Numbered from the stretch's first letter, positions 16,947 to 25,885 are shown. The stretch is DNA of 64,000 nt from Moraxella boevrei DSM 14165 (GCF_000379845.1 NZ_KB903773.1:1-64000), one strand, 5' to 3'. The notes: generated by a model not told the origin, from the sequence alone. A program made the numbers and translations.

Positions 16947-17276
16947 TTATCTAGCACCACCGCATTTAGCTTCGCCACACTTGGCTTCGGCTTTTTTAGC
17001 AGTAGGTAAAGCTGTGCCACCGCATTTAGCTTCGCCACATTTAGCTTCGGCTTTTTTGCTAACTGGGGCTTTGGCTACGCCACCGCATTTAGCTTCGCCG
17101 CATTTGGCCTCGGCTTTTTTGGTTGCTTTTTTGGCTTTGGCGATACAGGCTTTATCGGTTTTGTTACATTGAGCGGTTGTGTTTTGATAGCCTTGTGCCA
17201 TCGCATTCATGGCAAATGGACTTACGCCTGCGACAACCAATGAGCCAACTAGGGCAGTTTTTGCTAATTTTTTCAT
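16947..17276 (-). CDS. Precursor peptide of a copper-binding RiPP (HvfA/bufferin-like) with six EAKCG motifs
   Basis: The 109-residue protein has a Sec signal peptide (1-27, ending MNAMA) and a short mature N-terminus with C37 and C44. Three near-perfect repeats of KKAEAKCGEAKCGG follow (from residues 53, 74 and 94), giving six EAKCG sites (C59, C64, C80, C85, C100, C105). The family has EGKCG cysteines converted by the DUF692/DUF2063 pair into copper-binding heterocycles. Here glycine is replaced by alanine in every motif. The product is probably exported unprocessed by the Sec route and buffers periplasmic copper. A good ribosome site (AGGAAA) precedes the start. A 214-base gap and a hairpin after this gene (arms 16902-16907 and 16934-16939) may let it be expressed more than the enzymes. 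Confidence 0.85.
   Translation of the reverse strand: MKKLAKTALVGSLVVAGVSPFAMNAMAQGYQNTTAQCNKTDKACIAKAKKATKKAEAKCGEAKCGGVAKAPVSKKAEAKCGEAKCGGTALPTAKKAEAKCGEAKCGGAR
16956..17120 (-). repeat. Three tandem 42-base coding repeats in the RiPP precursor
   Basis: Nearly identical units at 17079-17120, 17016-17057 and 16956-16997 each encode KKAEAKCGEAKCGG, separated by 6-7 variable codons. The near identity at DNA level suggests recent duplication or gene conversion, and the copy number may differ between strains. Confidence 0.9.
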
Positions 17277-17576
17277 AACAGTTTCCTATGAATATTTTAA
17301 AGAATGAATCTAAAGTGGGCGTTAAAAACCAAACCAAATTGTTTGGTCAAGTATTAGTCGTGTTTTTTTGCAAAACCTTACAACTTTTTTAAAAATTTTG
17401 CAAAAAATAAAAATTATCTGCTAGACTGGCTATAAATTTGAGCAAATAAAGATTTACCCTACCTTGAACTGGATTTTAATTTCAAAATTATTACAATAGA
17501 TGCCTTAAATAATTTATAGGTTTTTTAGCAAATATTTGTTACAATAGCATATCTGTATCTTTTAATAAGGATTTTT
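17277..17576. promoter_or_regulatory. Divergent promoter region between the copper-peptide operon and lldD
   Basis: This 300-base AT-rich spacer must hold both promoters. A short palindrome CCAAATTGTTTGG lies at 17334-17346, about 60 bases upstream of the peptide precursor start, next to a TTGACC on the minus strand; it could be an operator or part of an ECF promoter. On the lldD side, TACAAT at 17540-17545 is a possible -10 and AAGGA at 17567-17571 is the ribosome site. No gene is seen. Confidence 0.45.
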
Positions 17577-18725
17577 ATGATTATTGCTTCTGCCAATGAC
17601 TACCGAGAAGGTGCACGCCAAAGACTGCCTAGATTTTTGTTTGATTATATTGACGGCGGTGCGTATAGTGAATACACGCTAGGACGCAATGTGTCGGATT
17701 TGTCTGACATTGCCTTGCGTCAGCGTGTGCTAAAAGATATGAGCCAGCTTGATTTGTCCACCGAGATTTTTGGCGAAAAGTTGTCTATGCCACTTGCCTT
17801 GTCGCCTGTGGGTTTGACAGGTATGTATGCCAAGCGTGGCGAAGTGCAAGCGGCACGCGCAGCTGACAAAAAAGGCTTACCCTTTACGCTGTCTACTGTA
17901 TCAGTATGCCCCATTGAAGAAGTTGTGCCTGCTATTAATCGTCCGATGTGGTTTCAGCTTTATGTGTTAAAAGACCGTGGTTTTATGCAAAATGTGTTAG
18001 AGCGTGCCAAAAATGCGGGCTGCTCTACACTTGTTTTTACCGTGGATATGCCAGTGCCAGGGGCAAGATATCGTGATATGCACTCTGGTATGAGCGGACC
18101 TAATGCCAATATCCGCCGATATTTACAAGCGATGACCAAGCCTCATTGGGCGTGGAATGTGGGCTTAATGGGTAAACCGCACGATTTGGGTAATATTTCC
18201 AAATATTTTGGTAAAGCGATTGGGCTTGAAGATTATATGGGTTATTTGGGCGAAAATTTTGACCCATCTATCTCTTGGAAAGATTTAGAATGGATTCGGG
18301 ATTTTTGGGACGGTCCAATGGTAATTAAGGGTATTTTAGACCCCAAAGATGCCAAAGATGCGGTCAGTTTTGGGGCGGACGGTATTGTCGTGTCTAATCA
18401 CGGCGGTCGTCAATTAGACGGCGTGTTATCCACCTGCCGAGCATTGCCATCTATTGCCGATGCGGTAAAAGATGATATCAAAATCTTGGTAGATTCTGGT
18501 ATTCGTAATGGGCTTGATGTGGTGCGAATGCTAGCATTGGGGGCGGATTTGTGTATGATTGGGCGTGCGTTTGTCTATGCTTTGGCGACAGACGGCGAAG
18601 CGGGCGTTACTAATTTATTAAATTTGTTTGAAAAAGAAATGCGTGTCGCCATGACTTTAACCAGTTCACAATCTATCAAAGACATCAACCGAGATTGTTT
18701 AGTAGATTTTGCAAATCTCGCCTAA
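17577..18725 (+). CDS. lldD: L-lactate dehydrogenase, FMN-dependent (LldD)
   Basis: The 382-residue protein of the alpha-hydroxy-acid oxidase family oxidises L-lactate to pyruvate at the inner membrane and passes electrons to quinone. It shows [17 protein letters not shown] at the start, the FMN-site segments [12 protein letters not shown] and QLYVLKDR, the catalytic [11 protein letters not shown] near residue 275, and [27 protein letters not shown] at the end. Length matches E. coli LldD. It has its own promoter region, a strong AAGGA ribosome site and a terminator at 18749. It pairs functionally with lctP, from which it is separated by the peptide operon. Confidence 0.95.
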   Translation: MIIASANDYREGARQRLPRFLFDYIDGGAYSEYTLGRNVSDLSDIALRQRVLKDMSQLDLSTEIFGEKLSMPLALSPVGLTGMYAKRGEVQAARAADKKGLPFTLSTVSVCPIEEVVPAINRPMWFQLYVLKDRGFMQNVLERAKNAGCSTLVFTVDMPVPGARYRDMHSGMSGPNANIRRYLQAMTKPHWAWNVGLMGKPHDLGNISKYFGKAIGLEDYMGYLGENFDPSISWKDLEWIRDFWDGPMVIKGILDPKDAKDAVSFGADGIVVSNHGGRQLDGVLSTCRALPSIADAVKDDIKILVDSGIRNGLDVVRMLALGADLCMIGRAFVYALATDGEAGVTNLLNLFEKEMRVAMTLTSSQSIKDINRDCLVDFANLA

Positions 18726-18748
18726 AATTTAACCAAAAATAAAAAAAT

Positions 18749-18773
18749 AAACCCAAAATTCGTTTTGGGTTTT
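18749..18773 (+). terminator. Rho-independent terminator of lldD
   Basis: The 10-base stem AAACCCAAAA / TTTTGGGTTT around TTCG ends in a short T tract 24 bases after the stop. Confidence 0.85.
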
Positions 18774-18877
18774 ACTTTTGACATAACCTATTTCCAATCC
18801 TGTTTACCAATCGCCACTATTTATTTTTGCCAATTGTTGTATAATATCGCTATTTTTAGTTGGTTTTAGGAATATCC

Positions 18878-20437
18878 ATGACAATTTCTGCTTTTCACGC
18901 ACCACTACCAAAATGGCTAACTAGCGAGCATTTAACAGGAATGCTCCGTGGCATTGAAAAAGAAGGCTTACGCATGAACCCCCAAGGGTATATCGCAAGC
19001 TCGCCACATCCGAGTGCTTTAGGCTCAAAATTAACGCATCCGCTGATTACCACTGATTACGCCGAAAGCCTATTAGAATTGATTACCGAACCGCAAGACA
19101 GCCCAAAAAAAGCCCTTGCCATGCTCCGAGATTTGCACATTGTGGTGCAGCAATCGTTGCAAAATGACGAACTATTTTGGCCACTTTCTATGCCGTGTAT
19201 GTTGTCGGATAATGATAATGAGATTGCGTTGGCGGATTATGGCACATCAAATATTGGCAAGCTCAAAACGCTCTATCGTCATGGTCTGGGCATTCGTTAC
19301 GGTCGGCGAATGCAGACGATTGCAGGCTTGCATTATAACTTGTCATTTGGGGATGGGTTGTTTGAGCAATGGCAATCGGCTGAGAATAACCAACAATCAT
19401 TGACTGATTTTAAAAATGACAAATATTTGGCACTTATTCGCAATTTTAAACGTTTAAGCAGTTTGGTACTCTATTTGCTAGGGGCAAGTCCGAGTGTGTG
19501 CAAGTGCTTTTTGACAGGGCGTGAACATCATTTGCAGGCCTTAAATGATTCAACTTATTATTTGCCAAATGCTACGTCCTTACGCATGGGCAAGCTCGGT
19601 TATCAAAACAGCGTGCAGGATGACTTGGATATTCGTTATAATAATTTGCCTGAATATATTCAAGGCTTACGCCAAGCCATTCACACACCAAATGCGAGCT
19701 TTCAAGCGTTGGGAATGGATGATGAAAACGGCAACCCCATTCAAATTAACGACCATATTTTGCAAATTGAAAACGAATATTACAGCCCAATTCGTCCAAA
19801 ACAAGTCATAAAATCAGGCGAAAATCCAAGCGATGCCTTGGCAAATCGTGGCATTGCCTACATTGAGTTTCGTGCCATTGACCTTGACCCGTATAGCGAC
19901 ATTGGTATTCGCTTATCCACGGCGTGTTTTATGGAAATTTTGGCGTTGTACTGTTTAGTCAACGAAAGTCCAGAATTATTCCCCGATGAAGAACAACTTA
20001 TCAGCCAAAACCAAGAAAAAATCGTTAACCAAGGACGTGACAGTGCTTTAACTATCCAAGTCAAAGACGGTGAAATGCTCTTTAGCGACTGGATTAGCGA
20101 GCATTTAAATGCCATGCTACCACTTGCTGAACTGCTAGACGGCGTATATGGTAATAACGACTACCGCAACGCTTTAACCTTGATGTTTGGCAAAGCCCAA
20201 AATCCTGACTTTACCTTATCGGCACAAGTTTTGCAAGATACCGAACATTATGGCAGTACGTGGCAATTTGGTAAAGCCTTAGCCGAACAGCACGCCAAAC
20301 TATTACGCAGTCAAAGTCTAGGTTGCGAAAAAGATAAATATTATCAACAACTTGCCAAAAACTCTATCCAAGAACAAACCAAACTTGAACAACAAGATAA
20401 CGTGAGTTTTTATGAATTTGTGCAACAATATCGTTGA
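18878..20437 (+). CDS. gshA: Glutamate-cysteine ligase GshA (glutathione synthesis)
   Basis: The 519-residue enzyme of the proteobacterial GshA type 1 family joins glutamate and cysteine with ATP. It shows GIEKEGLRMNPQGYIA near residue 27, TTDYAESLLELITEP, RYGRRMQTIAGLHYNLSF and YIEFRAIDLDPYSDIGI, all characteristic. The start is ATG 18878, supported by AGGA at 18868; an in-frame TTG 18 bases upstream lies before the ribosome site and was not used. TATAAT at 18840-18845 is a likely -10. gshB is not in the window. The enzyme is unrelated in operon terms to its neighbours but, with DsbB/DsbA nearby, the region is rich in thiol functions. Confidence 0.95.
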   Translation: MTISAFHAPLPKWLTSEHLTGMLRGIEKEGLRMNPQGYIASSPHPSALGSKLTHPLITTDYAESLLELITEPQDSPKKALAMLRDLHIVVQQSLQNDELFWPLSMPCMLSDNDNEIALADYGTSNIGKLKTLYRHGLGIRYGRRMQTIAGLHYNLSFGDGLFEQWQSAENNQQSLTDFKNDKYLALIRNFKRLSSLVLYLLGASPSVCKCFLTGREHHLQALNDSTYYLPNATSLRMGKLGYQNSVQDDLDIRYNNLPEYIQGLRQAIHTPNASFQALGMDDENGNPIQINDHILQIENEYYSPIRPKQVIKSGENPSDALANRGIAYIEFRAIDLDPYSDIGIRLSTACFMEILALYCLVNESPELFPDEEQLISQNQEKIVNQGRDSALTIQVKDGEMLFSDWISEHLNAMLPLAELLDGVYGNNDYRNALTLMFGKAQNPDFTLSAQVLQDTEHYGSTWQFGKALAEQHAKLLRSQSLGCEKDKYYQQLAKNSIQEQTKLEQQDNVSFYEFVQQYR

Positions 20438-20486
20438 TGATGATAAAAAATTTTATAAAAAACACATTGTCTGTTAAAAGGTTCTT

Positions 20487-21020
20487 ATGAAACAATCCAA
20501 CTTTTTGTATCGCATTTTTAGCTATCGTAGCGTTTCAGCTTTGCTTATCCTCGGTAGCGTTGTGGGTATGGCATTTGCTTATTATTTACAAAAAGTCGTC
20601 GGGCTTGACCCATGTCCGTTGTGTATTTTTCAGCGTGTTGGTTTGATTGGCATGGGGGTTTTTGCATTTTTGGCAGTGATTGGCAACCCACAAAAACGCT
20701 GGGCAAAAGTAACACTCATGATATTGGCATTAGTCAGTATTTTGTGGTCGGTTGGTGTGGCAGGTCGGCATATTTGGTTACAAAACTTGCCACCTGATGA
20801 AGTGCCTGCGTGTGGGCCGGGGCTAAATTATTGGATGGATACCCTGCCCATTGCCCAAGTGTTTAAAGAAGTATTCACAGGCTCGGGCGAATGTGCGGTG
20901 ATTGATTGGACGTTTTTGGGCTTTAGTTTACCCCAGTTGTCGTTTACGTTTTTTAGCGTGTTGACCTTATTTGTGTTATTTAATCTATACCTTTCCTTAC
21001 AAAAAAATGTTAATCCATAA
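20487..21020 (+). CDS. dsbB: Disulfide bond formation protein DsbB
   Basis: This 177-residue inner-membrane protein has four helices. The first periplasmic loop holds the CPLC active pair (C43, C46), preceded by GLDPCPLCIFQR, which is diagnostic. The second loop holds C109 and C136. DsbB reoxidises DsbA and passes electrons to quinone. The gene starts 49 bases after gshA with the ribosome site AAAGG. dsbA lies about 4 kb further on, on the other strand. Confidence 0.95.
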   Translation: MKQSNFLYRIFSYRSVSALLILGSVVGMAFAYYLQKVVGLDPCPLCIFQRVGLIGMGVFAFLAVIGNPQKRWAKVTLMILALVSILWSVGVAGRHIWLQNLPPDEVPACGPGLNYWMDTLPIAQVFKEVFTGSGECAVIDWTFLGFSLPQLSFTFFSVLTLFVLFNLYLSLQKNVNP

Positions 21021-21257
21021 AATTTTTATGAATTTTTAATGTTAAAGTCAATCCAAATGTGATGTTGAGCTATTTTTACCGAAATTTTATCAAAGTTTTT
21101 TTAACCATTTATCACTTTATTCTTTTTTGTTGTTAACAAGATGTATCTTTACACTGATTTTATGTTAAAATAATAAAGTTTATTTTAAAGAATTTAGCAA
21201 AAATAAAACCATCATTTTGCTTCTTAATTTTTGGTTTAATGTTCAAGGAAACACATT

Positions 21258-23465
21258 ATGGCGTTAGGTGTTTTAAAGAAAGCATCGGATATGGGGGTAA
21301 ATACTCCACGTGATTCGGTGGTAAAAGGCCGTTACCGTGATTTGATTATTTCACTGGCCGTTTTCGTCATGTTACTAACAGTAATGTTGGTTTATACGAT
21401 TTATGGTTCAATGCAACTGCAGAAAAATACGGCATTGATTGCAACGACCAATAAGCTTGCTAACGATGTACAACAGGTAATTAAAGACTTGTTTGATATG
21501 CAGGTAAGTTATGGTGAAGACGTTAACTCACCTCATATTGCAACGGTTTTAGAGCGTTTGGATGAAAAAGTCACTCAGATTAATACCACTTTAACGGCGC
21601 TAGAAACGGGCGGGTCAACTGCCATTGATAGCGATGGTCATGAAGCAACCAAACTACCGATTGTAAAAGATGCAAAACTGGTTGAGTCATTAAGTGCAAC
21701 ACGTCAAAACTGGAACGAGTTAGAACCAAAAATTAAAAATTATTTAGCCGTTGCCAAAGACATTACCAAAGACTCAGCAACCCCACTACAAATCGCAGGT
21801 GAACAAGCGAAAGTATCAACCCTTGCGATTAACACAGCATTACAAGACTTAACAACCGAAGCTTTTCATACCAGTGAAGCTCAAACCAAACAAATTAACA
21901 CCATTCGTGCGATTGCAGTTTTGCTAGCGTCCCTGTATTTCGTGTTCTTCATTGCCTTTTTTATCCGTCGTTTGCGTAAGTCGGATGCTGAAGCACTAGC
22001 GGCACAAAAAGAAACCGCTGAAATCATGCAAAACGTAAACACAGGTCTATTCTTGTTAAACAAAGACATGACGATTGGTCATCAACACTCCGCAGAACTT
22101 AGTAATATCATGGGTAAGAACACGCATATTGCGGGTGAAAACTTAACCAAATTGCTCAAAAACAAAATCTCGGACAAAGACATTGATACGACCGAAGGCT
22201 TTGTAAAACAGCTTTACAACCCACGAGTAAAAGAAAAACTTGTAGATGACTTAAACCCACTGAAAAAAGTGATGCTACATGGCGATGACAGCCGAACTGC
22301 CTCAGGGTCAAACCGTTATTTGGACTTTAAATTCTCACGTGTTTATGCAGGCAAAGAGATTGAAAAAATCTTGGTGAACGTACAAGATGTAACCCAACAA
22401 GTACGACTGGAACAACGCCTAGAGCATGAACGGGCTCAAAATGACTTGCAAATTGAGATGTTAACCACGATTTTAAACGTAAGTCCTGCGTTGATTAATG
22501 ACTTTATTAGTAATACCAAAGCCAATATCGTAAAAATTAATGATATCTTAAAAGTATCTGGTAGTAGTCAAGCAGAACTTGAAGATAAATTAACCCGTAT
22601 GTACCGTATTATGCACAGCTTAAAAGGTGAGGCATCAGCGTTAAAACTACACAGTTTTACCAGTATCGCCCAAAATTTTGAGGAAAAACTAAAAGGTTTG
22701 CAAAACCAAGGTCGTTTGTCAGGTAATGATTTCTTACCATTAACCATTCACCTTGATGAATTGTTAAACTTGTCAAATACTATTGAAGCGTTGGGTCGCC
22801 GTATTAACCAAAATGCCAGTAGCTTAAATCTTGGTACCCAATCGATTAACGGTGTTCAAGACTCACCAGTAGTTGTAAAGGCAACCCCAGTACCCGCACC
22901 TGTGTCAGGTTTGAATGAGTTTTATCAACAATTTGCTGATAATATTGCCATTCGCCAACAAAAACAAGTACAGTTAAAAGCATCCGGCTTGAACGAAACC
23001 CAGTTGCCACACCAAATGGAACATACGCTCAAAGAAATTATTATTCAATTAGTACGTAACTCGGTCGTACACGGCATTGAAACCCCAGAAAAACGGGTAC
23101 AAATGGGCAAATCAGCCATGGGTAATATTCACTTAAGTCTGTTGGATTTGGCAGGCTCATATAAACTCACCCTTGAAGATGACGGTGCAGGGATTAACTA
23201 TGATGCGGTACGCCAAAAAGCGGTTAACATGGGCTTTAACGCTGAAGATGTTGCCACTTGGAGCCGACAAAAACTCACAAGCCTACTATTTAAATCAGGC
23301 TTTAGTACCCAAGATACCGCTGATGAAGATGCAGGTCGTGGCGTTGGTTTGGATATCATCAAAGACAATGTACAGCAGTTACAAGGTACTTTGGGCGTTG
23401 ATACCAAAGAAAACCAGTATACTCGCTTTACCATTAAAATTCCAAAAAATCCAAATGCTGAATAA
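21258..23465 (+). CDS. Membrane-bound CheA-like histidine kinase with Hpt domain (cassette 1)
   Basis: The 735-residue protein has two membrane helices (about 28-50 and 217-236) flanking a periplasmic sensor region rich in helices. A PAS-like domain follows (about 250-380), then a short coiled coil, an Hpt domain with HSLKGEAS (H453), and a CheA-type HATPase domain with LVRNSVVHGIETPEKR (N601) and EDAGRGVGLDI. Unlike CheA it has no CheW-like P5 domain at the C-terminus (it ends right after the ATPase) and carries its own sensor. It would phosphorylate the receiver encoded 21 bases downstream. The cassette is followed by two CheX-like phosphatases. A paralogue lies at 49235-51331. The signal sensed is unknown. 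Confidence 0.85.
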   Translation: MALGVLKKASDMGVNTPRDSVVKGRYRDLIISLAVFVMLLTVMLVYTIYGSMQLQKNTALIATTNKLANDVQQVIKDLFDMQVSYGEDVNSPHIATVLERLDEKVTQINTTLTALETGGSTAIDSDGHEATKLPIVKDAKLVESLSATRQNWNELEPKIKNYLAVAKDITKDSATPLQIAGEQAKVSTLAINTALQDLTTEAFHTSEAQTKQINTIRAIAVLLASLYFVFFIAFFIRRLRKSDAEALAAQKETAEIMQNVNTGLFLLNKDMTIGHQHSAELSNIMGKNTHIAGENLTKLLKNKISDKDIDTTEGFVKQLYNPRVKEKLVDDLNPLKKVMLHGDDSRTASGSNRYLDFKFSRVYAGKEIEKILVNVQDVTQQVRLEQRLEHERAQNDLQIEMLTTILNVSPALINDFISNTKANIVKINDILKVSGSSQAELEDKLTRMYRIMHSLKGEASALKLHSFTSIAQNFEEKLKGLQNQGRLSGNDFLPLTIHLDELLNLSNTIEALGRRINQNASSLNLGTQSINGVQDSPVVVKATPVPAPVSGLNEFYQQFADNIAIRQQKQVQLKASGLNETQLPHQMEHTLKEIIIQLVRNSVVHGIETPEKRVQMGKSAMGNIHLSLLDLAGSYKLTLEDDGAGINYDAVRQKAVNMGFNAEDVATWSRQKLTSLLFKSGFSTQDTADEDAGRGVGLDIIKDNVQQLQGTLGVDTKENQYTRFTIKIPKNPNAE

Positions 23466-23486
23466 CTTTTGTTAAGGAAAAAATTT

Positions 23487-23846
23487 ATGTACCGTTTAAT
23501 GATTGTTGATGATTCAAACATTATCCGAAATCGTATTCAACGTATCTATAATTCTGACCAATTCACACTTGTCGCTACGGCGAGCAATGGGGCTGAAGCG
23601 ATTGAAAAATTTGACACACACCAACCAGACGTGGTTACTATGGATTTGACCATGCCACAAATGGATGGTTTAGAGTGTATTGAAAGATTAGTTGCTAAAA
23701 ACCCTGACGTCCGCATTTTGGTCGTGTCTGCCTTGTCGGACAAAGCAACAGGTATTCAAGCATTGGAGCTAGGTGCAAGCGGGTTTTTGTGTAAACCGTT
23801 TTCTGAAGAAGAGTTAGCCGAAGCCTTAGCTGAACTGGTCAGTTAA
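23487..23846 (+). CDS. CheY-like single-domain response regulator (cassette 1)
   Basis: The 119-residue receiver domain has the acidic pocket D8/D9, the phosphorylation site D53 (VVTMDLTMPQMDGLE), a switch serine S81 in VVSALSD and K103 in CKPF. It has no output domain. I chose ATG 23487 because AAGGA lies 12 bases upstream; an in-frame TTG at 23469 comes before that site. It is probably phosphorylated by the CheA-like kinase upstream and dephosphorylated by the CheX-like proteins downstream. It is close to the receiver at 48739-49116, sharing IVDDSNIIRNRI and ATASNG. Confidence 0.92.
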   Translation: MYRLMIVDDSNIIRNRIQRIYNSDQFTLVATASNGAEAIEKFDTHQPDVVTMDLTMPQMDGLECIERLVAKNPDVRILVVSALSDKATGIQALELGASGFLCKPFSEEELAEALAELVS

Positions 23847-23892
23847 TTTTTAATAATTTAAAAAATAGGTTAACAACAAGCGAGTAATTGTA

Positions 23893-24348
23893 ATGAATGT
23901 AGAAAAAAATTTCCAAGTATTTATTGATAGCGTTGCCAATTATTTTCGTCAGTTAAATGATGAAAATATCGTGATTGCAACGCCATACCTAAATGAAAAC
24001 CACACGCCGATTGTCAGTGATTATACCGGGGTGATTGGTATTACAGGCAATAACAAAGGATTGGTGTATTTTACCGCACCAAAACCTTTACTAGAAAAAA
24101 TGCTGGTCGTCATGCAAGAAAGTGACAACAGCGAAGATAACTTGGTGGACTTGGTCGGTGAAGTGGCAAATACCATTTCAGGAAATGCTCGTTCAGAGTT
24201 TGGACCAGAATTTAACATTTCTGTACCGTTTGTGTTCCGTGGGCAACCTGACAGTATTAACTTGCCAAAAGACCGTCATTCGTTTGTCATTCCACTAGAG
24301 TGGAAAAACTTGACGGCCGCCATCGTCATTTACCTACAAAATCCTTAA
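23893..24348 (+). CDS. CheX-like chemotaxis phosphatase (cassette 1, first copy)
   Basis: The 151-residue protein belongs to the CheX/CheC phosphatase fold. The key motif GEVANTISGNA holds the Glu and Asn (E90, N93) that in CheX hydrolyse CheY phosphate. It also has a conserved IGITGNNKGLVYF strand. It follows the receiver by 46 bases and is followed 21 bases later by a paralogue. It lacks a second ExxN site, as CheX does. It may set the lifetime of phosphorylated receiver. Confidence 0.85.
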   Translation: MNVEKNFQVFIDSVANYFRQLNDENIVIATPYLNENHTPIVSDYTGVIGITGNNKGLVYFTAPKPLLEKMLVVMQESDNSEDNLVDLVGEVANTISGNARSEFGPEFNISVPFVFRGQPDSINLPKDRHSFVIPLEWKNLTAAIVIYLQNP

Positions 24349-24369
24349 TAAAAAAACTTGAGATAGCTT

Positions 24370-24816
24370 ATGAAAGCTGAAAAATTACACGTATTTATTG
24401 ACTCGGTAACCAATTTTTTTAAGCAAATCAACAGCGATGCGGTGTTGGTGGATACGCCTTATATTCATGACAATGAAAAACCGTTGGCCTATGATTTTAG
24501 TGGCATCATTAGCATTACAGGTCCATTACAAGGTTCGGTGTATGTAAGTTCGGAAACGCCAATGTTACGCAATATTTTACACACGATGGGTGAGCCTGAT
24601 AGTTCAATCCACTTGTTAAAAGACCTTGTTGGTGAAATCGCCAATACCGTATCGGGTAACGCTCGTAAAGAATTTGGTTCAGAATTTATCATCTCACCAC
24701 CGATTATCATGGACGGCGTGCCAACATCAACTTACTTACCAAAAGAGCGTCGTTCTTATATCATTCCTGTTACTTGGGACAAATATAAAACCATTATCGG
24801 TATTTGTTTACAATAA
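24370..24816 (+). CDS. CheX-like chemotaxis phosphatase (cassette 1, second copy)
   Basis: This 148-residue paralogue of the previous protein has GEIANTVSGNA (E89, N92) and ISITGPLQGSVYV. The two copies align along their whole length (FIDSV.N.F.Q, SGNAR.EFG.EF, IIP), so they come from a tandem duplication. CheX acts as a homodimer in known cases; two different copies might form a heterodimer or serve two receivers. The product ends just before a strong terminator. Confidence 0.85.
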   Translation: MKAEKLHVFIDSVTNFFKQINSDAVLVDTPYIHDNEKPLAYDFSGIISITGPLQGSVYVSSETPMLRNILHTMGEPDSSIHLLKDLVGEIANTVSGNARKEFGSEFIISPPIIMDGVPTSTYLPKERRSYIIPVTWDKYKTIIGICLQ

Positions 24817-24832
24817 ATGGGTACTAAGAAAT

Positions 24833-24869
24833 AAAAAAGACGATAGTGATTGGTATCGTCTTTTTTATT
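24833..24869 (+). terminator. Rho-independent terminator of the chemosensory cassette 1
   Basis: A perfect stem AAAAAAGACGATA / TATCGTCTTTTTT with an 8-base loop ends in TTTTTTATTT, 17 bases after the second CheX gene. Confidence 0.93.
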
Positions 24870-24884
24870 TAAGCCACATTTTAC

Positions 24885-24922
24885 AAAGAAATTTGGGTAA
24901 CCCAAATCACCCAAATTTCTTT
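24885..24922. repeat. Perfect 14-base inverted repeat upstream of the dsbA stop
   Basis: AAAGAAATTTGGGT and ACCCAAATTTCTTT are separated by 10 bases; the loop also holds part of the same sequence. It lies between the terminator of the CheX gene and the dsbA stop on the minus strand. It may be the dsbA terminator, though the T run after the stem on the minus strand is only TTT. Confidence 0.7.
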
Positions 24923-24951
24923 GACTAATTCGCTTAACCGTTTAGTCCAAA

Positions 24952-25575
24952 TTATTTCCCACCACGCTCACTACGGGCTTTTTTCACAAGAAAATCAACC
25001 ACTTGGGTAACTTTGTCATCTTCACCCGATACCACATATTTCCCATCAACCACTACCGCAGGCACGCCTGATAATTGGTAGCGTTTTGCCGCCTCTTGCG
25101 AACGAGCGATTTTGGTATTCACCGCAAATGAGTTGTATAAGCTATTAAATTTGTTCAAATCCGCCCCTTGCGATGCGTACCATTTACCGATTGACGCTTG
25201 GTCGTACAACTTTTGGCGGTCTTTTTGCAAGGCATCAAACATCGCTTGGTGCGTTTTGTGCTGAATACCCATTAATTGAGCGGTATAAAAACCACGGGCA
25301 TTTTGTTCCCAAACAGGATTCATCGCCGCCGGCGTTTGCATAAATGCGACGTCCGCAGGCTTGGTTTTTGCCCATTTTTGTATATGTGGCTCAAGGTTGT
25401 AACAGTGCGGACAGCCATACCAAAAAAACTCACGCACAATAATTTTGTTGCCTTCAATTTTTTCAGGATTGGCGAGCACTTGATAATCTTTGCCCGATAC
25501 AAAATCTGCCGCTTGAGCAGATAAACCACTAAATGCAATACCAACCACCAAGGCAGTCATAGCAAGTTTTTTCAT
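24952..25575 (-). CDS. dsbA: Thiol:disulfide interchange protein DsbA
   Basis: This 207-residue periplasmic oxidase has a signal peptide (about 1-22, ending LSAQA), the FFWYGCPHCYNLEP active site (C55, C58) and the cis-proline loop SGVPAVVVDGKYVV. It forms disulfides in exported proteins and is recycled by DsbB (20487-21020). The CPHC dipeptide is that of classic DsbA. It is transcribed divergently from ubiG. Confidence 0.95.
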   Translation of the reverse strand: MKKLAMTALVVGIAFSGLSAQAADFVSGKDYQVLANPEKIEGNKIIVREFFWYGCPHCYNLEPHIQKWAKTKPADVAFMQTPAAMNPVWEQNARGFYTAQLMGIQHKTHQAMFDALQKDRQKLYDQASIGKWYASQGADLNKFNSLYNSFAVNTKIARSQEAAKRYQLSGVPAVVVDGKYVVSGEDDKVTQVVDFLVKKARSERGGK

Positions 25576-25885
25576 AACAATATCCTTTGGATAAAAAATG
25601 TAAAAAATTAATGTAAAATACGATAATGTTATCTTATCATTTTTTTATTTTTACGTGTAGTAAATTTTGACAAGTACTAAAAAAAACTACATAAAAGTAA
25701 AAGTTTGGCAAGGTTTTGATAATTTTTGCTAAAATAAAAATCGCCTTTGATTAATAATATTAAAAACTTAAGCATAATAAGATTGCTTACTTTTTGTTAA
25801 GGTTTTTTTGATAAAATTTTGTTAAAATAAACCGTTATTTAGCAAAAATTAATCAACAATACGCTCTTTAGCTTTAGGAAAAATC
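25576..25885. other. Divergent intergenic region between dsbA and ubiG
   Basis: This is a 310-base AT-rich spacer with no gene. It contains many short GTTAAAAT-like stretches and must carry the dsbA and ubiG promoters, but I see no clear -35/-10 pair. AGGAAAAATC precedes the ubiG ATG. Confidence 0.5.

Noticed and set aside
16981-17172. Repetitive open frame on the plus strand opposite the RiPP precursor
   Set aside because: It is the antisense shadow of the three KKAEAKCGEAKCGG repeats. It has no ribosome site, and the sense frame has a signal peptide and operon context.
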